From Clostridiaceae bacterium (lineage in GTDB: Bacteria; Bacillota; Clostridia; Oscillospirales; QAMX01), in assembly GCA_016297585.1 (NCBI GenBank), contig JAEDGJ010000073.1:1-11608 (forward strand): a stretch of DNA of 11,608 bases, written 5' to 3'. Within the stretch, counting starts at the first letter, position 1, and each line of letters starts with the position of its first letter. The notes beneath the pieces are model-generated. The model was not told where the DNA came from, made no database searches, and saw nothing but the letters and a program-made list of their open reading frames with translations. Below are positions 6,894 to 11,608 of the stretch, in pieces. The translations under genes were made by a program, and so were the position numbers.

Positions 6894-7877
6894 ATGAATC
6901 CGAAAAGAAGACTGCTGCTCTGCGCCGCCGCCCTGCTTCTCATCCTGGCCGGTATCGTCGCCTGGAGAGCCCTCCGTTCCGCCTGCACCGTCTCCTGCCC
7001 GTCCGGCGGCGGTCTGCCCGACCCGCCGTATACGGAAACGGAGCGCGTTATGAAGGCCGTCTCCCTGAGCTATCTTGTGTACGGCTGCGAAGCCTGTGAC
7101 GTGCCGACCGACCCGGACGGCACACTGTCCGGGACGGTCAGTGAGCTGCTTGACACCTGCCGGATGGGGATCATCTCCGAGAATTTCGGCATCCGGCGAA
7201 CGGAGCTGCAGGATCCGTCGTCCGCGCTGCTCGATTCCGCGGCGTTCATCCGGACGCACACCGGCCCGTTCCGGTTCTTCACGTCCCTGAAAAGCGGAAA
7301 AAGCGGCTTTTACGGCGCGGCTTTTTGCGACGACGAGCAAAAATGCGTCTGGATCTCCTATTCCGGCGCGGTATCGCTGCAGGACTGCCTCGCCTGCGCC
7401 GCGTTGGTGCTCGTGCCGGGACTGTCCGCGCAGGAAGCGTCCGCGTTTGCGCTGTTTGAAACGGTCATGGACAGCCGGGAGGTGCAGGAGGACGGCTATA
7501 CGGTGCTGCTGACCGGCCATTCGCTGGGCGGTGCGCTGGCAGCCGCCGTTTCCCGCGCAAGCGGCTGTGCCGCCGTCACGATCAACGGCGCCGACGGCCT
7601 GGCGATCGACAAGCTCAACGCCATTCTGGGAGCCGCGCCGGAGGAATACCGGATCACCAATTACATGACCTCCCCGAAAAACGGGCGGTTCTCCCTCATG
7701 GATGTGGTGCAGCGCCTGATGTTCCTCGGTTCCTACCGGGCGGCGGACTACCGCATCTATGCGGAAAACGGGCTGACCTACGACACGCACAGCGTTTTCT
7801 CCTTTATCGATCCCGCGGAAGGCGGCCCGTCGCTGCCGGTACCCGTCGAATGGAAAACGACTCCCGCCGGAAGCTAG
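6894..7877 (+). CDS. Membrane-anchored lipase-like alpha/beta hydrolase (lipase class 3/DUF2974-like)
   Basis: This 327-residue protein starts with a basic stretch and a hydrophobic helix (MNPKRR, then about residues 7-24), a signal peptide or N-terminal anchor without a good lipobox, so the enzyme domain should face outside. The nucleophile elbow GHSLGG (208-213, Ser210) follows a strand as in lipases. Asp270 (in MDVV) and His299 (in DTHSVFSF) are in the right order to complete a triad; that assignment is inferred. The pattern ITNYM...MDVV...THSVFSF resembles DUF2974/Mbeg1-like lipase-class-3 relatives. The substrate is unknown. ATG 6894 is preceded only by a weak AGGTG three bases away, with an in-frame GTG two codons earlier, so the start is less certain than the family call. 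No convincing promoter is visible in the 124-base gap before it. Confidence 0.8.
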   Translation: MNPKRRLLLCAAALLLILAGIVAWRALRSACTVSCPSGGGLPDPPYTETERVMKAVSLSYLVYGCEACDVPTDPDGTLSGTVSELLDTCRMGIISENFGIRRTELQDPSSALLDSAAFIRTHTGPFRFFTSLKSGKSGFYGAAFCDDEQKCVWISYSGAVSLQDCLACAALVLVPGLSAQEASAFALFETVMDSREVQEDGYTVLLTGHSLGGALAAAVSRASGCAAVTINGADGLAIDKLNAILGAAPEEYRITNYMTSPKNGRFSLMDVVQRLMFLGSYRAADYRIYAENGLTYDTHSVFSFIDPAEGGPSLPVPVEWKTTPAGS

Positions 7878-7899
7878 AAAAAACGAAGCCTCCAGGCTA

Positions 7900-7940
7900 A
7901 AAAATCCAAGGCGTGAAAAGACGCCTTGGATTTTTCATTT
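7900..7940. terminator. Bidirectional terminator between the lipase-like gene and spoIIR
   Basis: A perfect 15-bp stem (7900-7914 with 7921-7935) closes a GAAAAG loop. The plus strand continues into TTTTTCATTTTT, and the minus strand ends in a run of T (the A run at 7899-7904). It sits between two convergent genes and should stop transcription from both sides. It abuts the spoIIR stop codon. Confidence 0.92.
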
Positions 7941-8534
7941 TTACAGCCAGCGTCCGAGCAGCTCGAGGAGGAAAAACCTCGCCCGGGCGCCGTCGGAGCG
8001 GATGAACGCGATCTCCCGCCGCGACAGTCCCGCCGCAGCCGCCGTTTCCCGTATGTCCGCCGCCGGCTCGCAGAGCGCCGGAAACGCAACGCACCACCAG
8101 TTGTGTCCCGCGCCGTCTCCCAGCACGACGCGCAGCGCCGTATACTCGCCGCCCGGCAGCGCGAAGGTGCCGTAATCGCGGAACGGATACGCCGTCTTCC
8201 CGAGCGACACGCGCGCCGGATAGGCTCGTCCCGACGCGTACACCGTCTCGCCCGCCGCGCGCTCGATCTCCGGCAGCGCCGCGGCAAGCCGCCTCCGCGC
8301 GTCGTCCGGATCCGTGCAGCCCGCCGTCGCGCGCGAAGCGATTTCCAGCACCCGGTCGCGCACGGCGAGCTTGACGCGCTGGTCGCCGTCCGCGTCGGAG
8401 TGCGCGACCACCTGCAGTCTCGTCAGCTTTTCCGCGACGCTTTTCCGCATCGCCGCATCGTATCCCGCCGCGCAGGCCGCCGCAAGCAGTACGCAGGCCA
8501 GAAAGCCCGCAGCCGTTTTCAGAAACCTTTTCAC
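7941..8534 (-). CDS. spoIIR: Stage II sporulation protein R
   Basis: SpoIIR is made in the forespore and secreted to the intermembrane space, where it triggers SpoIIGA to process pro-sigma-E in the mother cell. The protein has a hydrophobic N-terminal segment (about residues 7-24), then LQVVAHSDADGDQRVKLAVRD, the family's first conserved block. The hallmark GGEYTALRVVLG and GHNWWCVAFPALC follow. The C-terminal LSRREIAFIRSD and a hydrophobic tail also fit. I place the start at GTG 8534, giving 197 residues, because CGGAGGTG (8545-8552) lies 10 bases upstream and the protein then begins directly with its signal helix. The TTG at 8603 and ATG at 8561 have no comparable site, and they would lie at or before the likely transcription start. 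Confidence 0.93.
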   Translation of the reverse strand: MKRFLKTAAGFLACVLLAAACAAGYDAAMRKSVAEKLTRLQVVAHSDADGDQRVKLAVRDRVLEIASRATAGCTDPDDARRRLAAALPEIERAAGETVYASGRAYPARVSLGKTAYPFRDYGTFALPGGEYTALRVVLGDGAGHNWWCVAFPALCEPAADIRETAAAAGLSRREIAFIRSDGARARFFLLELLGRWL

Positions 8535-8568
8535 CGTTTTTTTGCACCTCCGAAAAAACATCTGCCAA

Positions 8569-8598
8569 AAGTTTTGCCCGTTTTCCCTTTTCCCAAAC
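8569..8598 (-). promoter_or_regulatory. Possible sigma-F-type forespore promoter of spoIIR
   Basis: On the minus strand, GTTTG (8598-8594), 15 bases, then GGCAAAACTT (8578-8569) matches the forespore consensus GYWTA-N15-GGhnAnAnTr at 4 of 5 and 9 of 10 defined or allowed positions. B. subtilis spoIIR is controlled by sigma-F, so the placement is sensible. Transcription would begin near 8562, ten bases before the ribosome binding site used by the GTG start. The AG-rich sequence here could produce partial matches by chance. Confidence 0.45.
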
Positions 8599-8630
8599 CG
8601 CAAAATGAAAAAGAGCGGCGGAATTGTGCG

Positions 8631-8659
8631 TTGACAAACGACGGCGAAAAAGGTAAAAT
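8631..8659 (+). promoter_or_regulatory. Sigma-A promoter of the ABC transporter/esterase operon
   Basis: A perfect TTGACA (8631-8636) and TAAAAT (8654-8659) are separated by 17 bases. The expected start is near 8666, giving a leader of about 33 bases containing AGGAG (8687-8691), 7 bases before ATG 8699. It lies back to back with the spoIIR promoter region. Confidence 0.85.
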
Positions 8660-8698
8660 AGAATCGGTTTATAATCTGATAAGGTTAGGAGTACCGCT

Positions 8699-9601
8699 AT
8701 GCTCGCGATAGATTTTCAGTACGCGTCCAAGGAGTACCGGCACCGGACGGGATTGGAGGAAGCCCGCTTTTCCGTCGAAGCCGGATCGTTTTTCGGCATC
8801 CTCGGGCCGTCGCAGTCCGGCAAAAGCACGATCGTGCGTCTGCTGTTCGATTACATCCACCCGACCGGCGGAGACGTGCTCGTCTTCGAATGGAATTCCG
8901 TGCGCGACAGCGTGCGCATCCGTCAGGCGGCGGGCTATGTCCCGGCCAGGGTCACGGGGCACTCGCGGATGACCGTCCATGACCTGCTGGTCTTCCTGTG
9001 CAGCTCTGCCGGGCGCGTCGACGAGGCGCGGCTGCGGGAGCTGTGCATGAAGTTCCATCTGGAGCCGCGCGCCCGTTTCGATGCGCTGGAGGACGGCGAA
9101 CGCAAGAAGCTCGTCTTCGTATCGGTGCTTCTGCGCGACCCGCCGCTGCTCGTGCTGGACGAGCCGTCTTTGGGGCTTGCGCCGTTTGAACGGGAGGCGG
9201 TCTTTGCGGAGCTCACCCGGCTGCACGAAAACGGCTCCACCGTCCTGTTTACCACGCGCAGCGTGGAGGAGATCGTCCGCTACTGCACCCACGCCGCGAT
9301 CCTGCAGAACGGCGCCGTGCTGCGCGCGGGCGAGGTGCGGGAGATGGATTTCCTGCGCGCCCGCCGCGTCACCTTTACCGCCGACGGCGCCTCGGAAGCC
9401 GCCCACGCGCTGGGCATCGTCAATTTCCAGGGCGACGACCGTTCCGTGAGCTTTACCTATACCGGTTCCATCGATACGCTCGTCAAAACGCTCGCCCAGT
9501 TCACGGTTCATACGCTGCGCATCGAGGAGCCGACGATGGAGAGCGTGCTGGTCGCCAACCGCGTTTCGGAAGGAGGACATCCGCATGAAGCTGAAGTATG
9601 A
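8699..9601 (+). CDS. ABC transporter ATPase with degenerate catalytic motifs
   Basis: This 300-residue ATPase is of the type that partners ABC-2 permeases. Walker A is intact (GPSQSGKST, 36-44), and so is Walker B with its catalytic glutamate (LLVLDEP, D154, E155). Other motifs diverge: the Q-loop position reads GYVPA with Ala83 instead of Gln, the LSGGQ signature is LEDGE (130-134), the D-loop GLDP is GLAP (Ala161), and the H-loop His is Arg187 (FTTRS). Residues 220-300 form the extra C-terminal domain common in this group, ending in IEEPTMESVLV, which resembles the usual EEPTLEDVF. AGGAG lies 7 bases before the ATG, and the gene overlaps the permease by 17 bases. It probably drives or regulates export by the next gene product. 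Nucleotide binding looks likely; normal hydrolysis is doubtful. Confidence 0.88.
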   Translation: MLAIDFQYASKEYRHRTGLEEARFSVEAGSFFGILGPSQSGKSTIVRLLFDYIHPTGGDVLVFEWNSVRDSVRIRQAAGYVPARVTGHSRMTVHDLLVFLCSSAGRVDEARLRELCMKFHLEPRARFDALEDGERKKLVFVSVLLRDPPLLVLDEPSLGLAPFEREAVFAELTRLHENGSTVLFTTRSVEEIVRYCTHAAILQNGAVLRAGEVREMDFLRARRVTFTADGASEAAHALGIVNFQGDDRSVSFTYTGSIDTLVKTLAQFTVHTLRIEEPTMESVLVANRVSEGGHPHEAEV

Positions 9602-10400
9602 GACAAGGCGCTTCTTCACCGCCCTGTTTGCCGCGTTTCTCCCCTGCGCCATCCTGACGGCCGGGGTCTATATCATCTATTATTTCTGCTTTCTCCGCGG
9701 GCTTACGACGCCGCTGAGCTACTGGTACGCGGGACTGTCGGATGCCTGGAAGCTGTTTTTGTCCGTCCTCTCCCCGCTCGACATGGGCGATCCGCTGGCG
9801 TTCTTCGCCCGGGCCTTCGTGCCGGTGTATCTTGTCGAATCGATCTGCGTTGCGGTCACGGCGGGACGCGGGCTGACGTCCGACGAGGGCGGGCTCTCGG
9901 AGCTTTTATACGCCCTGCCGGTCTCGCGCGCGTCGGTCTTCTTCACCCGCTTTTCCGGCGGGCTGCTCTATGTGCTGCTGCTGAATCTGCTGCTCTGCGG
10001 CGTCTCCATCGGCGGCTACTGCATCTTCTTCCACCCGACGGCCTCCTATCTGCTGTCCTACGGCATCATCTTTTTCCGCATTTTCCTGTTCCAGTGCGTC
10101 GTTTACGCGATCGGCACGCTGTATTCCGCCTGCACGCGCACGTCCGGCGCAGGCGCGCTCTGGTCGGCTCTGACGCTCGTCTTTCTCTGGCTTCTGGGAC
10201 TGGTGCCGTCCTATCTGCCGGTCGTAAACTTCCTCTGGTTCGTCTCGCTGCCCTTCTACGCGATGCCGGAATACGCGTTCCGGCTCGGTCCGTACTACTC
10301 CCTGCTGCAGATCGTCTGCCTCGGCGGCGTTTTTGTCCTCTGCACCCTCGCCGCGTTCTTTGCATACCGCCGCCGCGAGTTCCCGACCGAACGCGGCTGA
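9585..10400 (+). CDS. ABC-2 type transporter permease
   Basis: This 271-residue membrane protein has six likely helices at about 10-36, 72-92, 125-148, 155-180, 190-208 and 238-260, ending in a basic cytoplasmic tail (YRRREF). The segment ELLYALPVSRASVFFTRFSGG, between helices 2 and 3, is the typical ABC-2 permease coupling region (LPVSR at 111-115). It starts inside the ATPase gene with AGGAGG (9571-9576) 8 bases upstream, so translation of the two is coupled and they should form one transporter. The substrate cannot be read from sequence. Relatives in Bacillota act in export of peptides or drugs, or have no assigned role. Confidence 0.88.
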   Translation: MKLKYETRRFFTALFAAFLPCAILTAGVYIIYYFCFLRGLTTPLSYWYAGLSDAWKLFLSVLSPLDMGDPLAFFARAFVPVYLVESICVAVTAGRGLTSDEGGLSELLYALPVSRASVFFTRFSGGLLYVLLLNLLLCGVSIGGYCIFFHPTASYLLSYGIIFFRIFLFQCVVYAIGTLYSACTRTSGAGALWSALTLVFLWLLGLVPSYLPVVNFLWFVSLPFYAMPEYAFRLGPYYSLLQIVCLGGVFVLCTLAAFFAYRRREFPTERG

Positions 10401-10422
10401 TCTTTTTGACTGGAGGTATCGT

Positions 10423-11520
10423 ATGCTGAATCAGGAGCTTTCTTCCCGCGCGCTGCTGCCCATCCTCACGATGGACGACGGCCGTCCCGTCACGCGGGAG
10501 CTGTGGCCCGCGCGCCGCGCCGAGATGCGCCGTGCGCTGGAGACCTATTCCTACGGCGTCACCCCGCCCCCGCCGGCACACGTCTCCGGCGAGATTCTCT
10601 CGTCGAATCCCGCCTTCTGCGCGGGCAAGGTGCTGGAGCAGCGCATCCGGATCACGTTTGACACCCCCTCCGGCGATTTTTCCTTCCCGCTGGCGCTGTT
10701 CGTCCCGCAGACGGTCGAAAAGCCGCCGGTTTTCCTCCATATCGCGTTCCGCCGCGAGCTGCCCGACCGCTATGTGCCGATCGAGGAGATCACGGACGCG
10801 GGCTTTGCGCTCGCCGTCTTCTGCTATGAGGACGTCGTAAACGACGCCCACTACGGCGACTATTCCGACGGGCTCGCCCTCGCCTTCGGCACGGACTGCG
10901 CGAGAGGAAAGACCGAATGGGGCAAGATCGGCATGTGGGCCTACGGCGCGTCCCGTGCGCTCGACTATCTGCTGACGCGCACGGACATTGACGCGGCGCA
11001 CACCGCCGTGATCGGCCACTCCCGGCTCGGCAAGACCGCGCTCTGGGCGGGCGCGCAGGACGAGCGCTTCTGGTGCTCGATCTCCAACGACTCCGGCTAC
11101 GGCGGCGCCGCGACCTCGAAGCACGGCGAAGGGGAACGCGTCCGCGACTTCCTGAGAGCCGGAAGCTGGGACTGGTTCTGCGAGAACTTCAAGGATTATA
11201 CCGACGCGCGCGAGGACGAGAAGCCCTATGACCAGAGCTTCCTGCTCGCCCTGATCGCCCCGCGCCTCCTGTGCGTCGGCTCCGCCGCGCTCGATCAGGG
11301 TGCGGATCCGAAATCCGAATTTCTGACCTCGCTCTGGGCGTCGCAGGCGTGGGAGCTGCTCGGCGAACCGGGCCTTATCTGCCCCGACCGTCTGCCCGTC
11401 CCCGGCGACCACTTCGCGGAAGGCCGCGTCGGCTATCACCTGCGCGATCACCGGCATTACCTCTCCCGCGAGGACTGGAACCGCTATATCGCGTTCCTGA
11501 AGGCCAAGCTGAACGGATAA
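10423..11520 (+). CDS. CE15-like glucuronoyl esterase (alpha/beta hydrolase), no signal peptide
   Basis: This 365-residue protein shows carbohydrate esterase family 15 features in order. They are an N-terminal MDDGRPVT...W..RR.EM...LE.YSYG block, the nucleophile motif GHSRLGK (Ser200), NDSGYGG with Asp223 where fungal enzymes have Glu, the block DQGADPKSEF (Asp291), and YHLRDHRHYLSREDW with the probable catalytic His345. CE15 enzymes cleave esters between 4-O-methyl-glucuronic acid of xylan and lignin alcohols and are usually secreted; this one has no signal peptide and should be cytoplasmic. Many relatives are labelled acetylxylan esterase without proof. The start is ATG 10423, with TGGAGG at 10411-10416; the open frame extends upstream to 10333 but only inside the permease gene. 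It lies 22 bases after the permease, in the same operon, so its substrate may relate to what the transporter moves. Confidence 0.8.
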   Translation: MLNQELSSRALLPILTMDDGRPVTRELWPARRAEMRRALETYSYGVTPPPPAHVSGEILSSNPAFCAGKVLEQRIRITFDTPSGDFSFPLALFVPQTVEKPPVFLHIAFRRELPDRYVPIEEITDAGFALAVFCYEDVVNDAHYGDYSDGLALAFGTDCARGKTEWGKIGMWAYGASRALDYLLTRTDIDAAHTAVIGHSRLGKTALWAGAQDERFWCSISNDSGYGGAATSKHGEGERVRDFLRAGSWDWFCENFKDYTDAREDEKPYDQSFLLALIAPRLLCVGSAALDQGADPKSEFLTSLWASQAWELLGEPGLICPDRLPVPGDHFAEGRVGYHLRDHRHYLSREDWNRYIAFLKAKLNG

Positions 11521-11537
11521 AACCCCGAAAAAAATCG

Positions 11538-11597
11538 TGCCGCCGGAGCTTCCCGCTTCCCGGCAGGAAAATCCGGCGGCAGTTTTCTGCGTTTTTT
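11538..11597 (+). terminator. Terminator of the transporter/esterase operon
   Basis: A perfect 10-bp GC-rich stem, TGCCGCCGGA (11538-11547) with TCCGGCGGCA (11572-11581), encloses a 24-base loop that can form a further small TTCC/GGAA stem. TTTT (11583-11586) and six T (11592-11597) follow. It starts 17 bases after the esterase stop codon. Confidence 0.85.
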
Positions 11598-11608
11598 CGT
11601 CATCCGAG

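Noticed and set aside
8535..8603. Longer SpoIIR from TTG 8603 or ATG 8561
   Set aside because: Neither has a ribosome binding site, and the GTG at 8534 has CGGAGGTG at good spacing.
10066..11457. 463-codon minus-strand open frame opposite the CE15-like esterase and the end of the permease gene
   Set aside because: Same cause: antisense to two well-supported genes, spanning their boundary, with no recognisable domain.

Overview
The window looks like chromosomal DNA from a GC-rich, endospore-forming member of the Clostridia (phylum Bacillota), probably an anaerobe of the kind common in gut communities. The evidence is a clear spoIIR gene, the end of a SpoIVFB-type site-2 protease, the Clostridia-type radical SAM/DUF2344 gene pair, strong AGGAGG-type ribosome binding sites and sigma-A promoters with 17-base spacers. 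Codons mostly end in G or C. No tRNA, rRNA, CRISPR array, insertion sequence or phage gene is visible.

Layout. Bases 1-4658 form a plus-strand run: the end of an M50 (SpoIVFB-like) protease, a B12-binding-like/radical SAM protein of the TIGR03960 type, its DUF2344 (TIGR03936) partner, and recN. A sigma-A promoter then drives secG (4839-5078). secG converges on an unrecognised acidic 137-residue protein encoded on the minus strand (5204-5617); a long imperfect hairpin lies between the two. The acidic-protein gene diverges from a beta-propeller lactonase (5756-6769), and their promoters overlap head to head. A membrane-anchored lipase-like protein (6894-7877) follows. It converges on spoIIR (minus strand, 7941-8534), and the two share a strong bidirectional terminator.

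The last block (8699-11597) is a well-delimited three-gene operon: consensus sigma-A promoter, ABC ATPase, overlapping ABC-2 permease, CE15-like glucuronoyl esterase and terminator. The ATPase has lost several normally conserved residues (Q-loop Gln, signature Ser, D-loop Asp, H-loop His) but keeps Walker A and Walker B. The esterase has no signal peptide, unlike typical secreted CE15 enzymes.

Functional themes are sporulation signalling (SpoIVFB-like protease, SpoIIR), recombination repair (RecN), protein export (SecG), carbohydrate-related enzymes (lactonase, CE15-like esterase) and an unusual transporter. Most of this is conventional. The parts worth a second look are the degenerate ATPase and its operon, the unrecognised acidic protein with its structured leader and shared promoter region, and the long hairpin after secG. 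I see no convincing evidence of a wholly new system.
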